DNA of 64,000 nucleotides from Tous-C4FEB sp044356555 (GCA_044356555.1 JBIKWB010000004.1:1-64000), one strand, 5' to 3'. Counted from the first letter of the stretch, positions 1 to 9,510 are shown. Notes: generated by a model not told the origin, from the letters alone. A program made the numbers and translations.

Positions 1-10
1 CAAATCCAGC

Positions 11-88
11 CGCACCGTTTGGTTCGCCGTCGGGTCGACGGCCCTGCTCGTTTTATGTTTCACACCATCAACGACGCCAAACGGTGCG
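11..88. repeat. Nested inverted repeat at the left edge
   Basis: Two perfect 12-bp arms, CGCACCGTTTGG (11-22) and CCAAACGGTGCG (77-88), enclose 54 bp. Inside lies a second perfect hairpin, GCCGTCG (26-32), loop GGT, CGACGGC (36-42). It sits downstream of the stop codon at 162 of the minus-strand Ig-like gene. No T-run follows on the minus strand, so a simple rho-independent terminator is not supported. It could be a dispersed palindromic repeat, an RNA structure or one end of a mobile element cut by the window edge. Nothing else was recognised in bases 1-161. Confidence 0.5.
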
Positions 89-161
89 CCTTTTGGCGAC
101 TACTGCGTTATCTGAAAGAGTCCGGCTGAGTCCGGGTTTCGATTTAGCGGTCCAAGACAGC

Positions 162-2687
162 TTATGGCAACGGACCGGAAACTACTCCGCCGCGACTGTT
201 GTTGTAGGCTCCAAACCAGTCTTTCGCCCAGATAAGGTAGCTGCTCGAATACTTGCCCGGATTAGCCACCACATACTCTCCCCACCAAAGGAAAAGCATC
301 GTCAGCCCGCGATTTCCGCCCAAATAAGCCCTATTTTGGTAATTGTATTCGGATGCGATCAACTCTTTCGAAAGCAACAAAGAGGGCGAAGAACCCGAAT
401 AGCCCATGGTGGAAGAGGCAGACTTCAAGCTCATGCCATCGTAGGTAGAAAGCGCAAAGCAGGATATCCTGTACGTATAGTTGATGAGGGTCGCTTTGCT
501 CACTTCGGTACCCGAAGTGGGCTGTTGGATCGCCGCATCGAGGTTGTTTTTCCAGTAACTGGTCGTGAAACCGGTGGCTGCCATCGTGCGAATCGCGACA
601 AAATCAAGCGTGTAGCCCATCCGCGGCACGCAGATGTTTGCATTCGTGATGGTGATGGTCCGCTCGCTCGCGGTCGTCGGCTTCAAACCGGCGTAAGCGT
701 CGGAATCGACCAAATAGGTGCCCGGGGCCAATCCGCAGAAGAAATAGTAGCCGCTGCAATTAGTCACACCGGAAGCGATGACTTGGCCCGCACTGTTCAA
801 CAGGCGGACACGGATGCCGCTGAGATCGAAGTCTTCGTTGTCAAAGTGACCGTCCGCATCCGTATCAAAGAAGATCGAGCCGTAGACATTGCGCGGCTGC
901 ACTACCACGACGGAGAAGGTGCGGGTTGCACTAGCCGTGCCGAAGGCATCGACCGCCGTAACGCCAATGGTGTAGGTGCCCGCGCTTGAAACCGTCATGG
1001 TCGCGGTGCCAGTGGCTACCCGCTGGCCGCAGGTTGAGGACGAGACCGCCAATGCCTTGCCGTTAAGCGTCGCTCTCAGTTGTGTGATCACACCGGTCGT
1101 CGGCGTGCTCGTGCCGGTGAAAGATAGTGGGATTTTGAGCGCTGCACCGCCCGAGACTCGCGTGAACGTAGAGCCAACCGGAGGCGTATTGATGACGACC
1201 GTAGGAGGCGGTTGCACGGCTCTGACAACGAAGGTGGTCGAAGTCGATACCGTGACGCCTGCACTCACTCCGGTGACAACCAGGGTGTGTGAACCGGCCG
1301 AGACATTCGTCAACGTACCGGTGCTGACCGCAGTAGCGGTGCCCAATCCGGCGGTGGAACCGACAACGACCGGGTTGCCATCAAGTGAGGCACTGACGCT
1401 GTTTACCACGAACCCGTTTCTCGACGTGGTCGTGAAGGTATAGGGCACGTTCACCCTCGTCGAACCCGCCGGGGCATTGAACACCGCTCCGGCCGTCGGC
1501 TGACTGATCGTAATGGTCGGCGCAGGGGCGATCACGTTGATCGAGAAATTGGAGTCTGCGACCGCAGTGCCATTATCATCGGTCGCGGTGACGCTAACCG
1601 TGTGCGTACCCGAGGTCGTGTAGGGGAGATTGATGCGGCCGGTCGCTTGGAGCGTCCCAAGCCCGGTCGGGGTGAAGACCACCGTAGCATTATCGACCTT
1701 GGCCGTCAGCGTACGAACGCCACCTAGGCTGCTGTTCGCCGTAAACGAAAACGGGACGACCGTCGCCGCACTACCGACGCGGTAATCGTAGACACTGTTT
1801 GGTGTCGGGGAGTTGATTACCACCGTTGGAGGTGGTGCCGTCACCTCGACCGTAAATGAATTCACATCCGAGGCGGACCCACCCAAGTTCCTCGCCGTCG
1901 CGGTGACGGTGTATTGACCCGGTGCGGCCACGACCAAGGTTGAATTGCTGCTAACGCTCTTGGTGTTGAGGCCGCTTGAACTCAGGGCCAACTGCAGTCC
2001 GCCAAGCGAGGCCGTGACCTCCGAGATCGGGCTCGACTCGGAGCCTGTCGAAACCGCCGTAAAACTGAAACTCAGCGAGACCGGAAATGCCGTGGCTGCT
2101 ACCCGCGTGACACTGCCATCAACCGGGGCGACGATCGAAACGACGGGCGGCGTGAACGCCGGCGCCGCCGTGACCGAAGCTTGGATGAAGGTGCCCACGT
2201 TAAGGAGCCCGATACCCGGTACCACCGTCCAGCCAGACGTGGTAATTTTATAACCGTAAGACCCGGGGAGTGCATTCGCCGGAACCGCGAGCGTCACGAC
2301 AAACGAAACAACTTGGTTGGGTGCGTTAAAGGTCAGCCCGGTGAGCGGAGCGCCGGTGCCAACCGTCGAATACGAGAGGTAACTCAGCGCCGTGGCTTCA
2401 GGGACACCAACTGGAATTCCGTTAGGCGTGGCAACGATCCCGATCGGCAAACTCACCCCAGACACCAAGTTCGACGGAGCCGTGACACTCACCGTGAACG
2501 AGCGAGTAACCGGCAAAAGCCCCTGAATTTGAGTAAGATCGGGCGTGTAGGCGACGACTGGAGTCGGTTCTGCGTCCTGCGCTCGGGCCACCGGCATTAC
2601 TTCGGCAACAAGCAGACCAAGCGACAACACCGCCACACTGCGCCGCAACAGAAAGCCGATTGCTAGGGTTGGGAATGCGAATTTCAT
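162..2687 (-). CDS. Secreted Ig-like repeat protein with SdrD B-like domain
   Basis: About 841 residues. The start is the ATG at 2687 because it directly precedes a signal peptide (two arginines, a hydrophobic stretch, then VARAQ, cleavage near residue 36); an in-frame TTG further upstream adds no recognisable sequence. The middle holds about four tandem Ig-like modules of roughly 100 residues, each opening with a motif such as PPTVVINSP and closing with a beta-rich VTV-type strand. A SdrD B/Cna B-like module follows (VYGSIFFDTDADGHFDNEDF, then SGYYFFCGLAPGTYLV), with an acidic DTDADGHFDNED loop that could bind calcium. The last 130 or so residues contain TTSYWKNN, resembling the GYWKNH motif of some surface proteins. 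No PEP-CTERM or LPXTG tail is visible. The role is probably adhesive or structural outside the cell; the substrate is unknown. It is divergent from the PEP-CTERM gene at 3008. Confidence 0.8.
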   Translation of the reverse strand: MKFAFPTLAIGFLLRRSVAVLSLGLLVAEVMPVARAQDAEPTPVVAYTPDLTQIQGLLPVTRSFTVSVTAPSNLVSGVSLPIGIVATPNGIPVGVPEATALSYLSYSTVGTGAPLTGLTFNAPNQVVSFVVTLAVPANALPGSYGYKITTSGWTVVPGIGLLNVGTFIQASVTAAPAFTPPVVSIVAPVDGSVTRVAATAFPVSLSFSFTAVSTGSESSPISEVTASLGGLQLALSSSGLNTKSVSSNSTLVVAAPGQYTVTATARNLGGSASDVNSFTVEVTAPPPTVVINSPTPNSVYDYRVGSAATVVPFSFTANSSLGGVRTLTAKVDNATVVFTPTGLGTLQATGRINLPYTTSGTHTVSVTATDDNGTAVADSNFSINVIAPAPTITISQPTAGAVFNAPAGSTRVNVPYTFTTTSRNGFVVNSVSASLDGNPVVVGSTAGLGTATAVSTGTLTNVSAGSHTLVVTGVSAGVTVSTSTTFVVRAVQPPPTVVINTPPVGSTFTRVSGGAALKIPLSFTGTSTPTTGVITQLRATLNGKALAVSSSTCGQRVATGTATMTVSSAGTYTIGVTAVDAFGTASATRTFSVVVVQPRNVYGSIFFDTDADGHFDNEDFDLSGIRVRLLNSAGQVIASGVTNCSGYYFFCGLAPGTYLVDSDAYAGLKPTTASERTITITNANICVPRMGYTLDFVAIRTMAATGFTTSYWKNNLDAAIQQPTSGTEVSKATLINYTYRISCFALSTYDGMSLKSASSTMGYSGSSPSLLLSKELIASEYNYQNRAYLGGNRGLTMLFLWWGEYVVANPGKYSSSYLIWAKDWFGAYNNSRGGVVSGPLP

Positions 2688-2726
2688 AGGTTTGAAAGCC
2701 AAAATGTCATGAACTTGCATCTGGCC

Positions 2727-2817
2727 TAGGGCATAGACCCTATATGTCGAATCCAAAATGAACGGTCGTGTATTTCTACGTATCTAGGGCTAATACCCTA
2801 CCGAAAGGGTTGACCCT
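2727..2817. promoter_or_regulatory. Paired TAGGG-N6-CCCTA palindromes between divergent genes
   Basis: The intergenic stretch 2688-3007 holds no gene I can support. It contains two copies of the same palindrome: TAGGG-CATAGA-CCCTA at 2727-2742 and TAGGG-CTAATA-CCCTA at 2785-2800, starting 58 bp apart. A third related palindrome, AGGGTTGACCCT, lies at 2806-2817. The repetition between two divergently transcribed surface-protein genes suggests operators for one dimeric regulator. Which regulator, and where the promoters lie, cannot be read from the sequence. Confidence 0.5.
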
Positions 2818-3007
2818 CGTTGATAAGACGCGAAACATACCTGTGACAAACCCGCATCGCAACGTGGCCGTTTTACCCTCCAGTTTAAGCCGAATTCAGC
2901 GAATTTTCGGTCCGCGCCCAAATCTCGAAAGCCGAGTTAAAACTGGCGGGGCAATCGCCTTGGAATCGCTTACAAAAGCCAGCCGATTTATCTCAGTTGC
3001 AAATTCG

Positions 3008-6000
3008 ATGCACCGCATCGTTTTCACTGCCTTGACGGGGTCGCTCATTCCAATTTCAGCCCAAACTATTTGGACTGGGGGTGGCGGGGATAACAACTGG
3101 AGCACGGCCAACAACTGGAACAACAACATTGTCGCAGCCAACCCGAGCCTCGCCGTGTTGAACTTCGCCGGCGGGGTCAGGCTCACCAATACCGTAAACG
3201 CCAATTGGACGGTCGCGGGCATCAACTTCACCAACACGGCTGGTGCGTTCAACATCGGAAGTAGCGGCGGATCGACGCTCACGATCAACGGCAGTGGAAT
3301 CGTGAATGCAGATAACTCGCTGCAAACCCTCAGCAGCGCGATCGCCCTAGGCACCCATCAAACGTGGTCCACCACATCCACGGGCAACCTAGCCGTGAGC
3401 GGCACCATCAATACCGCCGGTTTTACCCTTTCGACGAGTCCGACCGTGAGCGCTGCACGCACGATCACTTTGAGCGGCGCCGTCTCGGGCACTGGGTCCC
3501 TCACTGTTGGCGGAGTCGGCACCACCATCCTTTCCGGCGCCACGGCCAACACCTACTCGGGCGTGACAACGATCAATTCCGGGGGGCTCAGGCTACAGAA
3601 AACAGCCGGTGTTAATGCGATCGCGGGTAACATCACAATTGGAGATGGCACCGGCACCGACACCCTCACGCTCGCCGCCAATAATCAGATTGCCGACACC
3701 TCCGCAGTTACGCTCAACGCCGCCGGCACGCCGGCATTCAATCTCGCGGGCTTCACCGAACGGGTCGGTTCCATTGCTTCGTCCAACACCGGTGCCTCAA
3801 TAACGCTCGGCAACAACGGGAACCTCACTGCCGGCGATGCGGCCAACACCACTTACGCCGGCGCTATCACGGGCACCGGCACTGCCTCTTTTACCAAGCA
3901 AGGCTCCGGCACCACCGTCCTCGCCGGCGCCAACTCTTACGCCGGCACCACGACCATCAGCGCCGGCACGCTTCAAGTCGGCAACGCCGGCACCACCGGC
4001 ACCCTCGGCTCCGGCAGCGTGACCAACAACTCTGCCTTAACGTTCAATCGCACAAACAGCCAGACCGTCGCCAACGCCATCAGCGGCACCGGCGCTCTCA
4101 CTCAAGCCGGCTCCGGCACCACTACCCTTTCGGGCACCAACAGTTTCACGGGCGGCGCAGCCGTTACCGCCGGCACCCTCGCGCTTCAAAACGGCAGTGC
4201 CATAGGTACAGGGACCGTCGGCACCGTCGTTTCATCCGGAGCAACCCTTCGGCTCGACGGCGGCGTGACGGCCGCCAACAACGGCACGCTCTCTCTCGCC
4301 GGCACGGGTGTCGCCGGTGCCGGTGCCCTCGTCGGCGCGAATGCGATCAATCGTTGGTCCGGCAATCTTGCGCTCACGGCCGATGCGACCGTCTCAACCT
4401 CAGGCGCCAATTTCCTCGCCCTCGGCTCGACCAGTCCCGCTTGGAATCGGGCGATCAACGACCCTCGCGGCAACACCCCTTTCACCCCCGGTTTTGAGGA
4501 TCTCACCACCTTCGCTCTCGGCGGCAATACCCTCACGCTTACTGGCACCACCACCGCCGTCGACAACCGCGCCATCTACGTCAATGCCCGCATGACCGGC
4601 GCCGGCAACGTCGTCATCAACATGACCAATCCGGCCGACGTCGCGCGCTTCACCGCCAACGTCAACACCTACACCGGCTCGACCACGGTCAAGAACGGCA
4701 CGCTCAGCATGTCCACGACCTCCAACACCTATCCCGGTGACACGGTCAACCCCGGCTACTTCGGAATCAATGGAGCCCTCATCGTGGGCGACGGCTCCGG
4801 AGCCGCCAACACCGCCCGCTACATCACCGGCGCAGGCACCGCCAGCCAGGGACTTATCAACTACAACTCGTCGCTCACGCTCTATCGAGACGGGCAGGTA
4901 AACCTCAACGCCACCCAGACCTTCACCGGCGTCACCTTCAATGGCGGTGCGATTGATCTTGGTTCTGCCGGCGGCCTCTACCTCAACGACACCCTCACGG
5001 TCAACGCCTCCGCCGGTAACACCGCCACCATCACCGGCACCGGCACCAGCACGCTCAGCCTCACCATTCAACAAGGCCCCAACCCCGTCCCAAATGCCAA
5101 TCGCACGTTCAACATCGTCGGAGGGGTCGGCAATACGTCGGATCTCACCCTCAACGCCGTCGTGAACAATGGTTCCATCACCAAAACCGGCATCGGCACG
5201 ATGAGCATCATCAACAACAATTCCGGCGGCTACGAGGGCACCACCACGATCAACAACGGCATTCTCAATATCCAACACGGCAACGCTCTCGGCCAAGCCG
5301 GCAACAATCCCGCTACCGCCACCACCGTCAACTCCGGCGGCACACTCCAACTGAGCAACGTCGCCAACGGCAATTTCACCACCAACGCCGGCGAACAACT
5401 CTATCTCAACGGAACCGGTTACCTCGGCAACGGAGCCCTCCAAAATTTAGCCGGCAATAACACGTGGGCCGGCAGCACCTTTCTCACCACTAACGCCCGC
5501 ATCCAATCTGAGTCCGGCAACTTGCTCACCTTGACCGGCACGATGAACTCTTCGTCCAACTCGACCCTCGATGTCCGCGGCTCCGGCAACACCACCATTT
5601 CCGGCACCGTTGGCATCGGCACCGGCGGCATCACCAAAAACGGCACCGGCACCCTCATCCTTTCCGGCACCAACACTTACGGCGGCACGACCCTCATTCA
5701 AGAAGGCGTTCTTAGCCTGCAAAACAGTGCGGGCCTCGGCGGTCTCGGCACCACGACGGTTGCCTCTCTCGCCGCCCTCCACCTCGACAGCACCGCCAAC
5801 GGCAATCTTCTCGGTGGCGACGCCACCACCATCACCGGGACAGGCATCGGCGGCACCGGCGCGATCAGAAATGTTCTCGGCGCCAACAACTACACCGGGC
5901 AAGTGACGCTCGCCGGCTCCTCGCTCGTCACCGCCAACTCCGCCACCACGCTCACCCTGTCTGGCGGCACGACCGGTGCCGGCCAAGATCTCACCGTCGG

Positions 6001-6865
6001 CACCACCGCCCAGAACGGCAATGTCGTCATTTCCGGAGCCATGTCCAACGGCACCGGTCAACTCACCAAGGCCGGTTCCGGCGATCTGACCTTTGGCCGA
6101 TCAACCGGTATCACCGGCACGGTTGGCCTCACCCATCTTGACGGCGGCACCCTTACCGTCGGCCTCGACACCGGCACCCTCTCGACGCTCAACACCAAAG
6201 CCATCGACTCCGCTCTCGGCACCGTGCTCAAGATCGGCTCTTCCGGCAAGGTCTTCGCCACCTACGACACCAATGCGACGATGTTCGGCACGATCGATGA
6301 AATCGCCGCGTCCGGCGGCACATTCGAGAAAGCCGGCGCCGGGACTCTCACGTTCGCCACCTCGTTTAATTTTGACGGCAATCTCATTCTTAGCGGCGGC
6401 ACGCTGGCGCTCGCCAACAGTGCCAACGTCACGTTCGGCAACATCTTTATCACGCAGAATATGACGATCGATTTCGGCTCCGGCACCTCGACCATTCTGT
6501 CCTCGGCCAACCTGTTTATTTCCGCCGGCGTCCAAGTGAGCGTCATCAACTGGGTCAATAACGGCGCCGGCGGCACCGACGACATTTGGTATGCCACCAG
6601 CGGCTTCGCCCAGACCGCCGGCCCTTCGGCCACCTTGAATGGCACCCCGACTCCCCCCAATACCAACCCCGAGAATCAGATCACTTTCTCGGGCATCGCA
6701 CCCGCTTCCCACACCTCGTGGGTCAGCAACCAAGGCGGCCAATACTACGACAACGAAATCCGCCCGATTCCCGAGCCCTCCACCTATGGCGCTCTCTTCT
6801 TCAGCGGGTGCCTCGCGCTCTTCGCCTGGCGCCGTTTCCGCGCCAAACATGCCGCCCTCCAGTGA
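3008..6865 (+). CDS. PEP-CTERM protein with autotransporter-type beta-strand repeats
   Basis: About 1,285 residues. The start is the ATG at 3008, which immediately precedes a signal peptide (MHRIVFTALTGSLIPISAQ); the frame is open upstream to 2768 but that sequence looks like leader. The body is Gly/Thr/Asn/Ser-rich and consists of many degenerate units of the autotransporter-associated beta-strand type, for example GTGTLILSGTNTYGGTT followed by a GVLSLQNS-like strand, so a long beta-helix is expected. The C-terminus has the full exosortase sorting signal: PIPEPSTYG, a hydrophobic segment, then a basic tail (WRRFRAKH). By family knowledge such proteins are exported, cleaved by an exosortase and displayed or released with exopolysaccharide. 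No exosortase gene is in the window. No autotransporter barrel is present despite the repeats. Codons are strongly GC-biased and the DNA is itself repetitive. Confidence 0.85.
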   Translation: MHRIVFTALTGSLIPISAQTIWTGGGGDNNWSTANNWNNNIVAANPSLAVLNFAGGVRLTNTVNANWTVAGINFTNTAGAFNIGSSGGSTLTINGSGIVNADNSLQTLSSAIALGTHQTWSTTSTGNLAVSGTINTAGFTLSTSPTVSAARTITLSGAVSGTGSLTVGGVGTTILSGATANTYSGVTTINSGGLRLQKTAGVNAIAGNITIGDGTGTDTLTLAANNQIADTSAVTLNAAGTPAFNLAGFTERVGSIASSNTGASITLGNNGNLTAGDAANTTYAGAITGTGTASFTKQGSGTTVLAGANSYAGTTTISAGTLQVGNAGTTGTLGSGSVTNNSALTFNRTNSQTVANAISGTGALTQAGSGTTTLSGTNSFTGGAAVTAGTLALQNGSAIGTGTVGTVVSSGATLRLDGGVTAANNGTLSLAGTGVAGAGALVGANAINRWSGNLALTADATVSTSGANFLALGSTSPAWNRAINDPRGNTPFTPGFEDLTTFALGGNTLTLTGTTTAVDNRAIYVNARMTGAGNVVINMTNPADVARFTANVNTYTGSTTVKNGTLSMSTTSNTYPGDTVNPGYFGINGALIVGDGSGAANTARYITGAGTASQGLINYNSSLTLYRDGQVNLNATQTFTGVTFNGGAIDLGSAGGLYLNDTLTVNASAGNTATITGTGTSTLSLTIQQGPNPVPNANRTFNIVGGVGNTSDLTLNAVVNNGSITKTGIGTMSIINNNSGGYEGTTTINNGILNIQHGNALGQAGNNPATATTVNSGGTLQLSNVANGNFTTNAGEQLYLNGTGYLGNGALQNLAGNNTWAGSTFLTTNARIQSESGNLLTLTGTMNSSSNSTLDVRGSGNTTISGTVGIGTGGITKNGTGTLILSGTNTYGGTTLIQEGVLSLQNSAGLGGLGTTTVASLAALHLDSTANGNLLGGDATTITGTGIGGTGAIRNVLGANNYTGQVTLAGSSLVTANSATTLTLSGGTTGAGQDLTVGTTAQNGNVVISGAMSNGTGQLTKAGSGDLTFGRSTGITGTVGLTHLDGGTLTVGLDTGTLSTLNTKAIDSALGTVLKIGSSGKVFATYDTNATMFGTIDEIAASGGTFEKAGAGTLTFATSFNFDGNLILSGGTLALANSANVTFGNIFITQNMTIDFGSGTSTILSSANLFISAGVQVSVINWVNNGAGGTDDIWYATSGFAQTAGPSATLNGTPTPPNTNPENQITFSGIAPASHTSWVSNQGGQYYDNEIRPIPEPSTYGALFFSGCLALFAWRRFRAKHAALQ

Positions 6866-6907
6866 TCTCGTTTTGATCCAAGCGGCGCGGCTCTCATCGT
6901 TTTCCGG

Positions 6908-8413
6908 GTGATTGGCTGGCTTGCCGATTTTTTCCGTCTCGCTTGGGGCTTGTTTTACTGGAACGCCCGCAAGTCCCTCTTCCGCCTCCAAGGGGCGCGC
7001 GGGCGCCATCCTTGTCAAAACTCCAGCGACTCGGGCCGCGCGCTCGAAACCCAATGCGATGCGTGTATCCAATGGGCAAAACCCATCCGCTTCGCCCGGG
7101 TTTGCCCCCTACTGGTCTCCACCCCCCGGGGCCTTCGCTGCTCCGCCCACGCCGCCGATGTCCGCCCATTTTGGGGCCGCACCGCCCGCTACTACGGCAC
7201 CATCCTGATCGCCATCTACCTCGCCGGAGCTCTCGGAATCTTCGTCTTTCTCCGCGGCGTGGGGTATCCGGTCAATCTTCTGCACCTGGCGTGGCCCGGC
7301 CTGTGGTATCGCGTGCCCCAGGTTCGCAGCGCCTATTTTTTCGAGCAGGGCAACGCGGCGTTCACGGCCGGGCGCTTGAGGGAGGGACTGCTCTACTTCG
7401 ACACCGCCTACACGTTCGACCCATCGAACTACCTCGCCGGACTCGCCCTCGCCCGCAACTACCAGACGACCCACACCGTCATTTCCGACGCGGTCTATAC
7501 CCGCCTCTACCATGAACACCCCCGGCAACGCGCCGCCACGGCGCAGGACTGGTTCCGGGCACTGCTCGCCCGCGGAGATTTCACCAAAGTCGCCGAGCTT
7601 GCGGCCCGCGAAGTAATTGCCGACCCCACCCATGCGAGTCCGTGGATGCGGGCTCTGTTGTTCGCCACCCGTCAAACCGGCGACATCACTCCCCTCACTG
7701 CCCTGCTCGACCAGCAATCTCCTGCCATCACGCCATGGCGTCAGCTCATCGCCACCGAGTTGCTCGCCCGCAGCCCCGATACCACGGCCTATCGCCAATC
7801 CTTGCGCACACCTTGGCCGCTTGATGCTCCCGCCTTCGCCCGTTTTTACCAAATCGATGCGCTAAGTGGCGTCGGCGACCACTTCAACGCCCTCGACCAA
7901 CTCGGTCGCCAGGTCGGTCGCCTCGACGACGATACCACTCTCGCCCTCCGCCTCGCCGCCTACGCCCGCAGCCAGTCGCAGGCACGACTCACCTTTGAGT
8001 TCAAAGACCTCCTCACTCGCCCCCTTACTCCTTCGGTCACCAAAGTTCTCGCCGCGCACCTCATTCGCCACCCCGACCCGGCTCTTTTCAGTCTGCTCCA
8101 CGAAAAATTCGAACGAGCCAATCTTCCGCTCACCACCGAAAACGCCGGCACCCACTTCTCGATTCTCTGCGTTGCCGGCGTGCACCAGGACCGCGCCCGG
8201 CTCCGAGCCTTGATACTACACCTCAAGGACCGGGCGTCCGTCTCCTTCCTCCGGCTCAACCTCGTTGAAGAGTTCTTCAACAACGAATCCTCCGCCAAAC
8301 GCATCTCGACCTTCCTTCCGATCCTCCCGGTCCCGCTCGAGGTCACCTACGCGTTGCTGGAACGCTATCCCGACCCGGCGCGACCGGCAGCCCCGCCGTT
8401 CCGTCAACCGTGA
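6908..8413 (+). CDS. Cys-rich membrane-anchored helical (TPR-like) protein
   Basis: 501 residues, 42 bp downstream of the PEP-CTERM gene and probably co-transcribed. An amphipathic N-terminus (MIGWLADFFRLAWGLFYW) leads to a cysteine cluster at C36, C50, C53 and C66, with C78 nearby. The C-x13-C-x2-C-x12-C spacing could form a zinc ribbon. One transmembrane helix follows at about 98-118 (ILIAIYLAGALGIFVFLRGV). The rest, from about 135, is alpha-helical with TPR-like pairs (FFEQGNAAFTAGRLREGLLYF and the AYTFDPSNYLAGLALARNY region). It would be an inner-membrane protein with a large soluble helical domain. Its place behind a PEP-CTERM substrate suggests a role in surface-protein or exopolysaccharide handling, which is inference only. 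No enzyme motif was recognised. Confidence 0.7.
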   Translation: MIGWLADFFRLAWGLFYWNARKSLFRLQGARGRHPCQNSSDSGRALETQCDACIQWAKPIRFARVCPLLVSTPRGLRCSAHAADVRPFWGRTARYYGTILIAIYLAGALGIFVFLRGVGYPVNLLHLAWPGLWYRVPQVRSAYFFEQGNAAFTAGRLREGLLYFDTAYTFDPSNYLAGLALARNYQTTHTVISDAVYTRLYHEHPRQRAATAQDWFRALLARGDFTKVAELAAREVIADPTHASPWMRALLFATRQTGDITPLTALLDQQSPAITPWRQLIATELLARSPDTTAYRQSLRTPWPLDAPAFARFYQIDALSGVGDHFNALDQLGRQVGRLDDDTTLALRLAAYARSQSQARLTFEFKDLLTRPLTPSVTKVLAAHLIRHPDPALFSLLHEKFERANLPLTTENAGTHFSILCVAGVHQDRARLRALILHLKDRASVSFLRLNLVEEFFNNESSAKRISTFLPILPVPLEVTYALLERYPDPARPAAPPFRQP

Positions 8414-8539
8414 TCAAGCCACCCCGTCCTCATGGGGCGAACACGCCGACGCTCAAAAACCCCGGTGCCCATCGCGGCTCTGTCATCCTCGGATGATAAC
8501 CAAAGGAAACACGGCCGAAGGTTTAAACTTTGCCGCGAC

Positions 8540-8590
8540 AAAAACGGCGCGGGGCCGATGGCCGGCCGGCTCGATCTGCCGGAGCGCCGC
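8540..8590 (-). terminator. Possible terminator after the lpoB-type cluster
   Basis: Directly after the TGA at 8591-8593 the minus strand can pair GGCGC with GCGCC around an inner CCGGC/GCCGG hairpin, and the outer arm is followed by GTTTTT (A-run near 8540 on the plus strand). The arms are interrupted, so confidence is low. The rest of the gap between the convergent genes (8414-8590) shows no gene. Confidence 0.35.
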
Positions 8591-9427
8591 TCACTTCGCG
8601 CCGTTCAGCATATCTTCCATCAAAGCAAGCGCGGTCGCTTCTGTGATCTCCGAGACGCCGAACTGCTTGGCGGCGCGGGCGGCCGATTGGCCGAGCACGT
8701 CGCTGGCCGAGGCTTGGCCAAGAATCGTAGCGTCTTTCAGGCGGATCGCCGTCATCTGAATGTCGGGCACCGCCACCGTGCTGTCGCCGGAGACTTCCAC
8801 GACCGGAAGGTTGCGGGAGGAGATCAACACCTCGACGGCGATGTCGGCCGATTGCGCGAGGGCGTCTCGTTCTTTCGCGGCCTGATCGCCGAGCAGACGA
8901 GAAGCGGGCTGCGCACTCAACATCACGCCAGCGGTCCGCTGGTCGGCCAACGTGGCCCCGCCGTTGCGAAACGCGCGGCCAAGAATTCGCTCGATGTCGC
9001 GCACGGTCTGCTGGTCGGCGAGCGTGGCGACCGGAGCGTCCTTCACCGCGTAAGTATTCGTGCCGCTCGTCTTGGTTTGGGCCGGCTTTCCATCGGTCGT
9101 CTTCTCGGAAAATTTTTCCGTGCGGCCCGTGAGCTTGAGGCCCGCCGGATCAACCAGGGACCGGTTGACGTAAATCACGATGCGGGGGGCTTGGGTCGCA
9201 CCGTAGGCGGCACGGAATTTCTCCAGCACCGCCTGCGCGACGGCCGGCGCGATCAACGTCGCGGACGTCGGGCCGTAGAGACGCTGGTCAGCCGGCGCGA
9301 CCGGTTCTGCGGGTGTTGCGGGCCAGGCTTTCGTGACAGGCACCGGCGGCTCAGGCGCGGGTTGCGACTGGGCGAGCGCGACGACGGTGAGCGTGGAGAG
9401 AACAAACGGGTAGAAAATGGGTTTCAT
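8591..9427 (-). CDS. Exported protein of unknown function
   Basis: 278 residues with a signal peptide (MKPIFYPFVLSTLTVVALAQS) and a Pro-rich linker (PAPEPPVPVTK, PATPAEPVAPAD), then an alpha/beta domain from about residue 55. Segments such as RIVIYVNRSL, a helix beginning VRDIERILGRAF, and ADIAVEVLI resemble the alternating strands and helices of CsgG/LpoB-type periplasmic domains, but I cannot assign the family. There is no lipobox, so the protein should be periplasmic and soluble. It is the last gene of the cluster with lpoB-, COG3014- and ycfL-like genes, separated from the ycfL-like gene by 142 bp that hold a hairpin repeat. A part in envelope assembly is an inference from this context. 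Confidence 0.65.
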   Translation of the reverse strand: MKPIFYPFVLSTLTVVALAQSQPAPEPPVPVTKAWPATPAEPVAPADQRLYGPTSATLIAPAVAQAVLEKFRAAYGATQAPRIVIYVNRSLVDPAGLKLTGRTEKFSEKTTDGKPAQTKTSGTNTYAVKDAPVATLADQQTVRDIERILGRAFRNGGATLADQRTAGVMLSAQPASRLLGDQAAKERDALAQSADIAVEVLISSRNLPVVEVSGDSTVAVPDIQMTAIRLKDATILGQASASDVLGQSAARAAKQFGVSEITEATALALMEDMLNGAK

Positions 9428-9460
9428 GGCGGAGGGGGAAACGGTTTGGGTGGTTTGCGG

Positions 9461-9510
9461 GGTAGGCCCGACCGGTGGTCGGGCGGCGGAAAACCGACTA
9501 CCGGTCGGTT
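9461..9510. repeat. GGTAGGCC-type double hairpin repeat
   Basis: Two adjacent short hairpins: GCCCGACC (9466-9473), loop GGT, GGTCGGGC (9477-9484); and AACCGAC (9492-9498), loop TACCG, GTCGGTT (9504-9510). The left border reads GGTAGGCC. Elements near 40330 and 55423 (on the opposite strand) also start with GGTAGGGCC followed by a hairpin, so this looks like a dispersed palindromic repeat family. It lies between two genes of the same cluster. Confidence 0.55.

Noticed and set aside
2768..3007. N-terminal extension of the PEP-CTERM protein from GTG at 2768
   Set aside because: The extra 80 residues have no signal character and would span the palindromic operators; the ATG at 3008 directly precedes a signal peptide.
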